Positions 51,501-59,071 of a DNA stretch of 64,000 bases are shown here, one piece after another. Position 1 is the stretch's first letter. Every line of letters starts with the position of its first letter. Under the pieces are notes generated by a model. It did not search any database. It saw only the letters and a list, made by a program, of their open reading frames with translations, and was not told the DNA's origin. The position numbers and the translations under genes were made by a program. Source of the stretch: Ramlibacter tataouinensis (GTDB lineage Bacteria; Pseudomonadota; Gammaproteobacteria; Burkholderiales; Burkholderiaceae_C); NCBI GenBank assembly GCA_002427815.1, contig DIZF01000012.1, positions 62,001 through 126,000 of the forward strand, in the 5' to 3' direction.

Positions 51501-51740
51501 CTTGGATTTCGGCACTGCGAGCATCGCGGTGGTCAGCGGGTAGGTCACCTGGTCCTCGACCACCTGCGGCGCCTGGCCGGGGTATTCGGTGTAGAGGATG
51601 ACCTGGACGTCGGACAGGTCGGGCAGGGCGTCCAGCGGTGTCTTCGCGACGGCCACGACGCCGGCGATGACGATGAACAATGTGGCGAGCAGGACCAGGA
51701 ACGGGTTCTTGCCCGACCACTCGATGATTTTGGTCAGCAT
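48552..51740 (-). CDS. cusA: CusA-type heavy-metal efflux RND pump
   Basis: The 1062-residue inner-membrane pump belongs to the heavy-metal efflux RND family. Features include the N-terminal helix, two large periplasmic loops, and the proton-relay acidic helix around AIAIGAMVDAAIVMIENAHKHLE (about 405). The metal-site region retains Met in APVEMFETVINL and RTDMLSTGIRTP, matching Cu(I)/Ag(I)-specific CusA and not CzcA. It exports periplasmic copper with the adaptor and outer-membrane genes upstream. Full length. Confidence 0.93.
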   Translation of the reverse strand: MLTKIIEWSGKNPFLVLLATLFIVIAGVVAVAKTPLDALPDLSDVQVILYTEYPGQAPQVVEDQVTYPLTTAMLAVPKSKVVRGFSFFGASFVYVIFEDGTDIYWARTRVLEYLNFASARLPKGVTPTLGPDATGVGWVYEYVLLAKDKTLAELRTIQDWYVRYQLTKAQGVAEVASIGGFVQTYQVTVDPVKLRSYGIPLSKVTQVIRDSNRDVGGRVIEMAETEYMVRGRGYLRGTSDIDRLVVKSQGGTPVLIRDIARVELAPDERRGLTELNGEGEVVAGIAMARYGQNALEVISNLKDKVKEISAGLPAGVTIQSVYDRSDLIHRAIATLKRTLIEESLIVAAVCIIFLLHVRSALVAILMLPVGVLISFIAMRMLGMNSNIMSLGGIAIAIGAMVDAAIVMIENAHKHLERLKPGHSTKERAQAMLDACKEVGPALFFSLLIITVSFLPVFTLESQEGRLFSPLAYTKTFSMAGAALLSVTLVPVLMMLFIRGKIMPEAKNPVNRFLIWIYRPIIAWVMRWKKLTILAAVAAMAVSLYPASRLGSEFMPALNEGTLLYMPASLPGMSITKAAEVMQTQDKIIKSFPEVESVFGKAGRANTATDPAPVEMFETVINLKPQEQWRAGMTTDKLIAEMDKALQFPGISNAWTMPIKARTDMLSTGIRTPIGIKVFGKDLVEMERLAKEIEAVVKKVPGTTSAFAERLTGGSYLDIEPDRDQLARYGLSVGELQDVIGTALGGEMVTTMVEGRERFGVTVRYPRELRSSPQQIEREVLLTTMDGTMVPLGQVAHVKVVRGTPGIRTENALLSAYIFVDIRDRDIGSYVADARKAVNDSVKFPPGYYITWSGQFEYMERAIEKMKLVIPVTLLTIFLLLYLNFRRMTETVIVMLSVPFALIGGIWLMWWLGYNLSVAVAVGFIALAGVAAETGVVMLIYLDHAWEAAKAHCREQARAPTAADLYGAVMEGAVERVRPKMMTVVAIMTGLLPIMWGTGTGSEVMSRIAAPMVGGMISSTVLTLAVIPALYALVKEWEMRRALRANTAHMPSAHLPAAIAPAE

Positions 51741-51752
51741 GGCGGTTCCCGG

Positions 51753-53381
51753 TCAGCGGCCCACGGGGCTCTTGGCCGTGCCGGCTTGGGCTGCCGCCGG
51801 GGTGAGCGACGTGATCACCCATTCGCCGGGCTGGCGCTCGACGAATTCGAAGGAGACCGGCGCGCCCGGCTTCAGGTCCTTCAGCAGCGACGGATTGGCG
51901 ACCTTGAACTCCATGGTCATCGCCGGCCATTTGAGCGACGCGATGGCGCCATGATTGAGGCTGACGGTGCCGGCCTTCAGGTCGATGCTGTCCACGGTTC
52001 CCTGGCCCTTGTGGCCGACAGCGGCCGACGCGCCGACGGGGCCGGCTGCGGCGGGTCCCGTGGCTGGAGCGGGCGGCGACGAGGTCGGGCCGGTGCCCAG
52101 CCCGCCGATGGCGGCCTTCAGGTTGCTCTCCGCGTCGATGAGGAAGTTCGCGGCCACCACCACCTGTTCGCCCTCCCTGACGCCTTCGCGCACTTCCACG
52201 TAGCTGTCGGTGTGCGCACCGAGCTTGACTTCACGCGGCTCGAAGCGGCCCTCCTGGAGCTGCACCAGCACCACCTGTCGCGTTCCGCTGTCGATCACGG
52301 CCGAATCGGGAATGGTGAGGACTGGGGTCTTGGCGCCCACCTGCAGCTCGACCTGCGCGAACATCGCCGGCTTCAGCAGCTGGCCCGGATTGGCGAGCTC
52401 GATGCGCACCGGCACCGTCCGCGTTTCGGCCTTGAGGGTCGGGTAGACGTAGGTGATCCTGCCGCTGAAGGACTTGTCGGGGTAGGCGTTGATCTTCACG
52501 CTGGCCATGGAGCCTGTCTTGACCAGAGCGATGTCCTGCTCGAAGACGTCGGCCAGCACCCAGACCGACGACAGGTCCGTCACCTGGTACAGCGATTCGC
52601 CGGGCATGAAGCGCATGCCCTGCAGCGCTTTCTTTTCCGTGACAATGCCCGACACGGGCGAGCGGAAGGTGATGGTGCGTTTGACTTCGCCGGTCTTTAC
52701 CAGAGCGGTGATCTGCTCGGGCGACAGGTCCCAGTTGCGCAGCCGTGCCAGGCTGGACTCGGCAAGCTGCTTCATGCCGGCCTGCGCTTCACCGCCGGCG
52801 GCATTCATGGCTTGCACGCCCTGGGCCGCGATGATGTACTCGCGCTGGGCCGACACCAGCTCGGGGCTGTAGACCTCGAACAGGGCCTGGCCCCTGGCCA
52901 CGGGCTGTCCGGTGACGTTGACGTGCAGGCGTTCCACATAGCCCTCGAATTTGGGCGAAATCGCGTACACGTGCCGCTCATCCGGTTCGACACGGCCGAC
53001 CGCGCGCACGGTCTGGCCGAGCGCGCGCATGCTCGCCGCTTCGGTTCGCACGCCCAGTTTCTGGATCTTCTCGGTGCTGATGCGGATCTGGTTGGTGCCG
53101 GGCGCGGTGCCGGTGTCCTGATCCTCGCCCTCGTAGACCGCGATGTAGTCCATGCCCATCGGGTCCTTCTTCGGCGTGGGCGAGGTGTCCGCCAGCCCCA
53201 TGGGGTTGCGGTAGTAAAGGAGCTTGCGCGTCTTCGCGGGAGCGGCCGCCGCGCCGGCCGCGGATGGCGGCGCTGCGGATGCGGTGTCGTTGCCAGCCTG
53301 CTTGCGAGCGCCCAGCCAGTAGCCGCCGGCGCCGACGGCAGCCACAACCACGAGCGCCAAAATCACATTGGAGGTTTTCAC
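51753..53381 (-). CDS. cusB: CusB-type periplasmic adaptor fused to CusF-like domain
   Basis: The 542-residue membrane-fusion protein starts with a membrane anchor, then a Met-rich metal-binding YYRNPMGLADTSPTPKKD and PMGMDYIAVYE part (about 55-85). Next comes the barrel-sandwich and beta-barrel core (GRVEPDERHVYAISPKFEGYV through FRSPVSGIVTEKKAL). After an Ala/Pro linker (about 425-455) the C-terminal 80 residues form a CusF-like domain with the Cu(I)-binding LNHGAIASLKWPAMTMEF motif. The chaperone CusF is therefore fused to the adaptor here. It overlaps the outer-membrane gene by four bases. Confidence 0.93.
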   Translation of the reverse strand: MKTSNVILALVVVAAVGAGGYWLGARKQAGNDTASAAPPSAAGAAAAPAKTRKLLYYRNPMGLADTSPTPKKDPMGMDYIAVYEGEDQDTGTAPGTNQIRISTEKIQKLGVRTEAASMRALGQTVRAVGRVEPDERHVYAISPKFEGYVERLHVNVTGQPVARGQALFEVYSPELVSAQREYIIAAQGVQAMNAAGGEAQAGMKQLAESSLARLRNWDLSPEQITALVKTGEVKRTITFRSPVSGIVTEKKALQGMRFMPGESLYQVTDLSSVWVLADVFEQDIALVKTGSMASVKINAYPDKSFSGRITYVYPTLKAETRTVPVRIELANPGQLLKPAMFAQVELQVGAKTPVLTIPDSAVIDSGTRQVVLVQLQEGRFEPREVKLGAHTDSYVEVREGVREGEQVVVAANFLIDAESNLKAAIGGLGTGPTSSPPAPATGPAAAGPVGASAAVGHKGQGTVDSIDLKAGTVSLNHGAIASLKWPAMTMEFKVANPSLLKDLKPGAPVSFEFVERQPGEWVITSLTPAAAQAGTAKSPVGR

Positions 53382-54739
53382 AGGTCTTCTCCCACGATTC
53401 GTTCGATCTCGGCCAGGCGCATCTGCGCCTCGACCTGGGCTTTCAGGCGGTCCTGACGGGTTTTCCGGATCTGCCGCTGCGCTTCGAGGAGTGCCGTGAA
53501 GTCGAGCTTCCCGTTCTCATAGGCGGCCAGGGCCGAGCGCAGGCTCAACTCCGACTGGGGCTGCGACTGGTTCGCGATCAGGGATTCGGTGCTGAGCGCG
53601 GCGTCCAGGCCCGCCAGGTTTTCACCCAGATCGCCGACCAGCTGATTGGCCAGCGCCTGCGATCTCGCGCGCGTCGCGCTGAGCATCGCCTCCGACTCGG
53701 CCTCCTGCGAGCGGCGCGTGGTCTGCTGCAGCGGAATGTTCACCTCCACCATCACGCCCCAGGTGGTGATGCGCGAGCCCATCTGCGAGGGAAAGATTCC
53801 GAGCGTCATATCCGGCAAGCGATTGCGGCGCGTGAGCTCGCGGTTCTTCTCGGCGCCTTGCACCCGGGCCTCCTCGGCCAGCAGTTGCGGATTGTTGGCT
53901 CGGGCGCGCTGCGCCAGCGCGGCGGCATCCAGCGTGCTCGCGGCGGGCAGCGGCCGCAGCGCCAGCGGCTCAGCCAGCGGCGCGGTTGCCTCGCGCGCCA
54001 GCAGCGAGTTCAGGCGCGCGCGCACCTGCCGCTTTTCGCTCTCCTGCATGATCAGCTCGGATCTCATGGTGGTCTGTTCGATCTGGGCCCGAATGGCATC
54101 CTGCTGGGCCACCAGGCCGCCCGCATAGCGCGCCTGTGCGATCTGCTCCACGCGTGCCATGAGGTCCAGGATCTCGCGCGTCAGCCGCTCGTTGCCCGCC
54201 GCCAGGTAGTAGCGCGCGTAGCTCGTCTTGATCTTCATCGCGAGTTCGGTCCAGGCCCCGGCGGTGCGGGCCGTGGCCTGCTGCACATCGGCAGCGGCCA
54301 CCTCGCGGCGCAGGTCGCGCTTGCCCCAGGCGGGCAGCGTCTGCATCAGCGTGTACTTGGTTTCGCCGACCTTGCTCGGCAGCAGGTTGAAGCCGGCATC
54401 GTTGCCGTAATTGTTGATGTTCATCATCTCGACCCGCAGCACGGGGTCGGGCAGGGCGCCGGCGGGCTGCACGCGCTGAGCGGCTGCATCCGCCTCGTCC
54501 CGCATGGCCGCCAGTTCAGGATTCTGGGTGCGCGCGTACTCGAGCAGGCCCTGGACGGTTTCACCGAGTTCGGCGCCGTGCGCCGCCGTCGCCGCGAGGG
54601 CACCGGCCACCAGGAGGGCCATGAGCATCGGCAGGCTGCCGCGGCGCGCAACGGCGACGAGCCCGCATCGTGTGGCCGCAGACCGAGGCGATCGCGCCGG
54701 CCTGTGCCGATGCGGCGTCAAACAGAACAAATTCTTCAT
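53378..54739 (-). CDS. cusC: CusC-type TolC-family outer-membrane efflux protein
   Basis: The 453-residue protein has a long basic N-terminus and then a signal peptide (MLMALLVAGALAATAAHGA). The mature part has the TolC-family helical duplication (ARTQNPELAAMRDEADAAAQRV and RARANNPQLLAEEARVQGAEKNRELTRR). It forms the outer-membrane channel of the copper efflux system. No lipobox cysteine is present, unlike E. coli CusC. A start nearer the signal (Met at about 37) is possible. It is coupled to the adaptor gene. Confidence 0.88.
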   Translation of the reverse strand: MKNLFCLTPHRHRPARSPRSAATRCGLVAVARRGSLPMLMALLVAGALAATAAHGAELGETVQGLLEYARTQNPELAAMRDEADAAAQRVQPAGALPDPVLRVEMMNINNYGNDAGFNLLPSKVGETKYTLMQTLPAWGKRDLRREVAAADVQQATARTAGAWTELAMKIKTSYARYYLAAGNERLTREILDLMARVEQIAQARYAGGLVAQQDAIRAQIEQTTMRSELIMQESEKRQVRARLNSLLAREATAPLAEPLALRPLPAASTLDAAALAQRARANNPQLLAEEARVQGAEKNRELTRRNRLPDMTLGIFPSQMGSRITTWGVMVEVNIPLQQTTRRSQEAESEAMLSATRARSQALANQLVGDLGENLAGLDAALSTESLIANQSQPQSELSLRSALAAYENGKLDFTALLEAQRQIRKTRQDRLKAQVEAQMRLAEIERIVGEDL

Positions 54740-54886
54740 GGCATTTTTCCAGAACGATCATTGGGTCGTTGCTTGCGCAGCGGCGACTGCAGGAGAAGGA
54801 GTCGGCAGGACAAGCGGCTTTTGCGCAGATCGGTCGAACCGACCCGCCTGGCTCAGACCGCGCCAACCGGCGCGGCCGGGGCCGGG

Positions 54887-55339
54887 CTACAACACAAGGC
54901 GCAGGAAAGCGATCGGGATGGGAATCGACTTGCGCCAGCCAACCTGCGTGCCGGGGACGAACCGGTCCGGTTCGATCGAGGACTGGAAATTGAAAGAGGG
55001 GATGGGGGCCGGGGCCAGCCAGAAGCCGCTCAGCAGATTGCTCTGCTGCTTTTCGGGCTGGGGCGCGACGGAAGGGGCGTCGCAGAGGCGCTCGCAAGGC
55101 GGATGCGAGCGATCGGCCTGTTGCTCGTGCTGGTGATGCTGGTGCACCACCGCGTCGGGAAATGTGCCTTGGTCGGGAACCGCTCCCATGTCCGGATGGC
55201 CATGCGCCACGGAATGTGCTGCTGGATGCAACTGCGCCTGAACCACGCAGGCGTTGACGATGCCGGTGCCCAGTGCGAACAGCCAGACCAGCAGCACATG
55301 GACTGCGAGTCGGCGAAGGCGCTGGGGCTGCGTAAACAT
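54887..55339 (-). CDS. His-rich secreted or membrane-anchored protein of the Cus operon
   Basis: The 150-residue protein starts with a signal or anchor (LAVHVLLVWLFALGTGIVNAC). A His-rich stretch follows (AHSVAHGHPDMG and VVHQHHQHEQQ, about 40-75) with two cysteines (PPCERLCDAP), and the C-terminus is hydrophobic and aromatic (NFQSSIEPDRFVPG). No family is recognised, though copper-inducible proteins of this style exist. It is the first gene after an FNR-type promoter and 147 bases before cusC. Likely metal-binding. The start is set by the signal peptide. Confidence 0.72.
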   Translation of the reverse strand: MFTQPQRLRRLAVHVLLVWLFALGTGIVNACVVQAQLHPAAHSVAHGHPDMGAVPDQGTFPDAVVHQHHQHEQQADRSHPPCERLCDAPSVAPQPEKQQSNLLSGFWLAPAPIPSFNFQSSIEPDRFVPGTQVGWRKSIPIPIAFLRLVL

Positions 55340-55371
55340 GGCCAATGAGTGTGGAAAGGCACGTAAAGGGA

Positions 55372-55419
55372 TACAGGGAGGATACGTTTCGCGGCCCTGC
55401 TCCGCTTGATGTGGATCAA
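55372..55419 (-). promoter_or_regulatory. FNR-type promoter of the Cus operon
   Basis: TTGAT-GTGG-ATCAA at 55406-55419 is a perfect FNR consensus. On the minus strand a TATCCT hexamer (55384-55379) is centred 31 bases downstream, predicting a start near 55372, 33 bases before the His-rich protein gene. The site overlaps the last codons of the VanZ-like gene. It would switch on copper efflux when oxygen is low. Confidence 0.8.
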
Positions 55420-55799
55420 CTGGCCCAAAGCGCTGCCAGGCGCATCGCCAGCCAGGCCAGCGCCATCCCGACGCCATCGGCGAGCCAGTCACTCCATTCG
55501 GACGAACGGTCCGGGGTGAGCGCCTGCAGCGCCTCGATGAGGCCGCCATAGGCCAGCAGGCCCAGCAGCACCACAGCGGTGCTTCGGGGATAGGCCCACC
55601 GGCCCAGCACCGCCATCACGCCGAAGGCCAGAGCGTGGTTCGACTTGTCCCACCCGGTACTCGGCATGGGAGTCGAGCCGGGCAACAGCGCCAGCGCGAG
55701 CACGGTGAGAACGCAGAGCCAGAAGGCCCAACGCCGCAGGATGGGCGGAAAACGGTCTTGAAACATTTTGGAAGGCAATGAAAAGAGACGATTGAACAT
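55416..55799 (-). CDS. VanZ-like membrane protein
   Basis: The 127-residue protein has three to four membrane helices and the VanZ pattern LCVLTVLALALLPGS, WDKSNHALAFGVMAVLG, then GGLIEALQALTPDRSSEWSDWLADGVG. VanZ-family proteins have no settled general role outside teicoplanin resistance. A Met 11 codons later is an alternative start. It is transcribed away from the Dcp gene, and its 3' end carries the FNR site of the Cus operon. Confidence 0.85.
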   Translation of the reverse strand: MFNRLFSLPSKMFQDRFPPILRRWAFWLCVLTVLALALLPGSTPMPSTGWDKSNHALAFGVMAVLGRWAYPRSTAVVLLGLLAYGGLIEALQALTPDRSSEWSDWLADGVGMALAWLAMRLAALWAS

Positions 55800-55940
55800 C
55801 ACACCGAATGCGCCGGCATGCCGGTGGACAGCCCGCATCATCGCCGGAAAAGCATGCGGCTTGCCTGAAGAGCCATACCCCGATTCTCCGGCGACATCAC
55901 CCCGGACCAACCTGGGGGGACACGAAATAGGGCACAGTTC

Positions 55941-58034
55941 ATGGAGGACCTTGACAGCCCAATCGACATGAAACACCCCGACCCCGAACTGACGGCTACT
56001 GCCAATCCCTTGCTGCAGGAGTGGACCGCCCTCTATGGCCTGCCGCCGTTCCAGCAAATCAGGCCCGAGCATTTCGAATCCGCCTTCGATGTGGCCATGA
56101 GGGCGCAAATGGCCGAGATCGACGCGATCGCCAATCAGGCGCAGCCGCCCACCTTTGAAAACACGGTCGAGGCGCTGGACCGCTGCGGCAGGCTGTTCTC
56201 CCGCATCGACCTGCTGTTCGGCAATCTCACGGTGAGCGACACCAACCCGGCCCTGCAGGCGGTGGAGCGAGACATGGCGCCGCGCCTGGCCGCCCATGAG
56301 AACGCGATCTACCTGCATGATGGCTTGTTCGAGCGCATAGCCGCGCTGGACGCGCGGCGCCAGGAGCTGGGCCTGGACGATGAAAGCCTGCGGCTGCTGG
56401 AGCGTGTGCACCTCGACTTCGTGCTGGCCGGTGCCCGGTTGCCGCCTCATTCCCGCCGGCGTTACCGGGAGATGACCGAGCAGCTGGCCGACCTCATGAC
56501 CCGGTTCGCCCAGAACCTGCTGGCCGATGAATCGCGCTGGCTGCTGCAGCTGGAGGGCGAAGCCGATCTGGCCGGGTTGCCGGATTTCGTGCGCTCGGCC
56601 GCGCGCGTCGCCGCCCAGCAGCGCGGCCTGGGCCCGGCTGCCCATGCCATCACCCTCTCTCCTTCGCTGGCCGAGCCTTTCCTGACCTTCTCGTCCCGGC
56701 GCGACCTGCGCGAAGCCGTATGGCGCGCGCGAACGCAGCGCGGCGCTCATGAGGGCGAGCATGACAACCGTGCCATCGCCGCCCGGATCATCGCATTGCG
56801 CCAGGAGCAGGCCGCCCTGCACGGATACGACAGCTACGCCGACTACGCCCTGGCCGACCGCATGGCCAGCGACACGGCAGCGGTTCTCGACCTGCTGGGC
56901 AAGGCCTGGGAGCCCGCCAAGGCGAAGGCGGCCGACGACCGTGCCCTGCTGACGGCCATGGCGACGCGCCTGGGCGAGCCGACGCCGATCGCTGCGTGGG
57001 ACTGGCGCTACCTGGCCGAAAAAGTGCGCCAGCAGGAGTTCGACCTGGACGACGCACAGCTCAAGCCCTATTTCGCGCTGGACAACATGATTGCCGCGAT
57101 GTTCGATTGCGCCGGCCGATTGTTCGGGCTGAAGTTCATCGAGCAGCCCGACCCGGGCCTGTACCACCCGGATGTGCGCCTGTGGGAAGTGCGCGACCGC
57201 GGCGACGCCCTGGTCGGCGTCTTCCTGGGGGATAACTTCGCCCGGCCGTCCAAGCGCAGCGGTGCGTGGATGAGCATCTTTCGCAGCCAGTCGGGGATGG
57301 ACGGCGGCACCTTGCCGATCGTCATCAACAACAACAACTTCGCCAAGGCCAGCCCGACGCTGCTGAGCTTCGAAGACGTCAGGACGCTGTTCCACGAATT
57401 CGGCCACGGCCTGCACGGCCTGCTGTCGCAGGTGCGCTACGAACGCCTGGCCGGCACGCGGGTGCTGCGCGACTTTGTGGAACTGCCCTCGCAGTTGTTC
57501 GAGAACTGGGCGCTGGAACCGCAGATTCTCGAGCGCCATGCGCGCCACTGCCACACCGGCGAACCCGTCCCGAGGGCATTGCTGGACAAGCTGGACGCGG
57601 CGCGGCGTTTCAACCAGGCCTGGGCCACCGTCCAGTACACGGGGCCGGCGCTGATCGACATGGCGTTGCACAGCCTGCCCCATGGCGTATCGGTGGATAT
57701 CGCGCAGTTCGAGGCGCAGCAATGCGCCGCCCTGGGAATCCCGGAAGACATCGGCCAGCGCCACCATCTGCCCCATTTCCCGCACGTGTTCTGCGGATCG
57801 AGTTATGCCGCGGGCTACTACGTCTACATGTGGGCCGAGGTGCTGGAGGCGGATGCGTTCGACGCATTCGGCGAAGCCGGTGATCCGTTTGACGCCGACA
57901 CGGCGGAGCGATTGCGCAAGCACATCTACAGCGCCGGCGGGCGGCACGAACCCGCCCATGCGTTTCGCAGTTTTCGCGGGCGCGACCCGGTGGTGGAGCC
58001 TATGCTGCGCAAGCGCGGATTGATCAGCCCCTAG
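55941..58034 (+). CDS. dcp: M3-family peptidyl-dipeptidase/oligopeptidase
   Basis: The 697-residue zinc metallopeptidase has the M3 signature LFHEFGHGLHGLLS (HExxH, near residue 480) and downstream Glu in a DFVELPSQLFENWAL helix. FGNLTVSDTNPALQAVERDMAP and SGAWMSIFRSQSG are typical of Dcp and oligopeptidase A. It degrades short peptides in the cytosol. No signal peptide is present. The first ATG is preceded by a weak ribosome site; a Met nine codons later is an alternative. Confidence 0.93.
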   Translation: MEDLDSPIDMKHPDPELTATANPLLQEWTALYGLPPFQQIRPEHFESAFDVAMRAQMAEIDAIANQAQPPTFENTVEALDRCGRLFSRIDLLFGNLTVSDTNPALQAVERDMAPRLAAHENAIYLHDGLFERIAALDARRQELGLDDESLRLLERVHLDFVLAGARLPPHSRRRYREMTEQLADLMTRFAQNLLADESRWLLQLEGEADLAGLPDFVRSAARVAAQQRGLGPAAHAITLSPSLAEPFLTFSSRRDLREAVWRARTQRGAHEGEHDNRAIAARIIALRQEQAALHGYDSYADYALADRMASDTAAVLDLLGKAWEPAKAKAADDRALLTAMATRLGEPTPIAAWDWRYLAEKVRQQEFDLDDAQLKPYFALDNMIAAMFDCAGRLFGLKFIEQPDPGLYHPDVRLWEVRDRGDALVGVFLGDNFARPSKRSGAWMSIFRSQSGMDGGTLPIVINNNNFAKASPTLLSFEDVRTLFHEFGHGLHGLLSQVRYERLAGTRVLRDFVELPSQLFENWALEPQILERHARHCHTGEPVPRALLDKLDAARRFNQAWATVQYTGPALIDMALHSLPHGVSVDIAQFEAQQCAALGIPEDIGQRHHLPHFPHVFCGSSYAAGYYVYMWAEVLEADAFDAFGEAGDPFDADTAERLRKHIYSAGGRHEPAHAFRSFRGRDPVVEPMLRKRGLISP

Positions 58035-58044
58035 GCCCGCGGCC

Positions 58045-58416
58045 TCAGGGCGCGGCCAGCATCTTTTTCAATTCGCCATTGGCGATCAGGGCCTCGAGCT
58101 CGCTGGAACCACCGACCAGGGTGCCCTTGACGAAGATCATCGGAAAAGTGGGCCAGCCGGTCCACATCTTGAGGGCGTTGCGCCGGCGCCAGTCGCTGAA
58201 GTAGCTGCCATATTCGAGGTACCGGTACGGTTGCCCGATCGCATCGAGCGCCTTGCGGGCCTTGCGCGGGAAGGGATTCATGGCCATTCCGACCACCACG
58301 ACGTCGTTGTCCTGTGCCGCGGTCTTCACCTCCCGCACGATCTCCTGCCGATACTCGGCAATCCTGGCGCGGATGGCCGGATGGATGCGGGCCTCATCGA
58401 GAACAGGGCGTGGCAT
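58045..58416 (-). CDS. Glutaredoxin-fold protein lacking active-site cysteine
   Basis: The 123-residue protein matches the monothiol glutaredoxin fold: VVVVGMAMNPFPRKARKALDAI (about 38-59), WPTFPMIFVKGTLVGGSSELEAL with the conserved cis-proline and GG turn, and GELKKMLAAP. Where glutaredoxins have Cys (CxFS/CxxC) it has NPFP and there is no cysteine in the protein. It may bind glutathione or act as a structural or regulatory protein; catalysis of thiol exchange is unlikely. The ATG at 58416 has AGGAACT upstream. It is convergent with the Dcp gene. Confidence 0.8.
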   Translation of the reverse strand: MPRPVLDEARIHPAIRARIAEYRQEIVREVKTAAQDNDVVVVGMAMNPFPRKARKALDAIGQPYRYLEYGSYFSDWRRRNALKMWTGWPTFPMIFVKGTLVGGSSELEALIANGELKKMLAAP

Positions 58417-58492
58417 GGGAAGTTCCTGGTTGTTGTGCGCGCACAGTAGCACGCCGCCATCTACGGGCCGGAAGAACAGCGTGCGCTTCGCC

Positions 58493-58990
58493 TCAGTGCC
58501 GCGCCGGCCCCTGCGGCGCCGCCGAGATGGTGTATTCGATCGGCTGCGCGCGATCGGGCAGCTTCACCGAGACCCTGAACTTGTACGGGCCGTCCTCGAC
58601 CATGCCGAACACCTGTCCATACGAGGCCTGGTCGTTTACGGTCATGAGCGGCAGGTACTTGGGCGGGCCGTCGACGATTCCCGGTTCGCTCAGCTGGGCG
58701 CGGACGATCGCATTGTCGATGCGCTTGCCGCTCTTGCTGTCGAACAGGGCCAGCAGCAGATGGTGAACCTTGCCGCCGTGGACCGGCTTGCCCCCATACA
58801 TCTGCTCGATCGGCTCGCCTTGCGGGAGCCCGGCCGTGGACATCAGGCCCCAATGGAGCACGACCCCATCGCGCTCCATGCTGGCCTGCGCCAGTGCGCC
58901 CGCGGACGCCAGGCCCATCAGGGCCATCAAGGTCAGGCCCCATAGCCGCCTGCGGCCAGAACCGTTTCGGGTTGCTGAAGTGGTTTGCAT
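58493..58990 (-). CDS. Exported protein of unknown function
   Basis: The 165-residue protein has a Sec signal peptide (basic GRRRLWG then LTLMALMGLASAGALAQ). The mature part is rich in beta strands, with DGVVLHWGLMS, GGKVHHLLLALFDSKSGKRI, and YGQVFGMVEDGPYKFRVSVKLP. This resembles small periplasmic beta-sandwich proteins of the FixH/YtkA or iron/copper-binding type, but no family is certain. It carries an FNR-type promoter, so it is probably made in low oxygen. Confidence 0.72.
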   Translation of the reverse strand: MQTTSATRNGSGRRRLWGLTLMALMGLASAGALAQASMERDGVVLHWGLMSTAGLPQGEPIEQMYGGKPVHGGKVHHLLLALFDSKSGKRIDNAIVRAQLSEPGIVDGPPKYLPLMTVNDQASYGQVFGMVEDGPYKFRVSVKLPDRAQPIEYTISAAPQGPARH

Positions 58991-59016
58991 GGCGATCCCC
59001 CATTCGGTTGACGCGT

Positions 59017-59064
59017 CAAAGTCAGTCTAGGCTGCCCGTCCCCGGAATCCTTGACGTGGGTCAA
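59017..59064 (-). promoter_or_regulatory. FNR-type promoter of exported protein gene
   Basis: TTGAC-GTGG-GTCAA at 59051-59064 fits the FNR/Dnr consensus. On the minus strand a TAGACT hexamer (59029-59024) is centred 31 bases downstream and a start near 59017 is predicted, 27 bases before the gene. A second palindrome, TTGACGCGTCAA (59008-59019), has the same half-sites with a two-base gap and lies over the predicted start; it may be another operator. Confidence 0.7.
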
Positions 59065-59071
59065 CCCATCT

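Noticed and set aside
48390..53456. 1688-codon frame on the plus strand
   Set aside because: It is an antisense shadow of the CusA, CusB and DsbB genes in GC-rich DNA; composition is His/Arg-rich with no recognisable domain.
55813..55824. CCGGCATGCCGG palindrome as an operator of vanZ or dcp
   Set aside because: A 12-bp GC-rich palindrome in a high-GC genome with no flanking promoter signals; not convincing.
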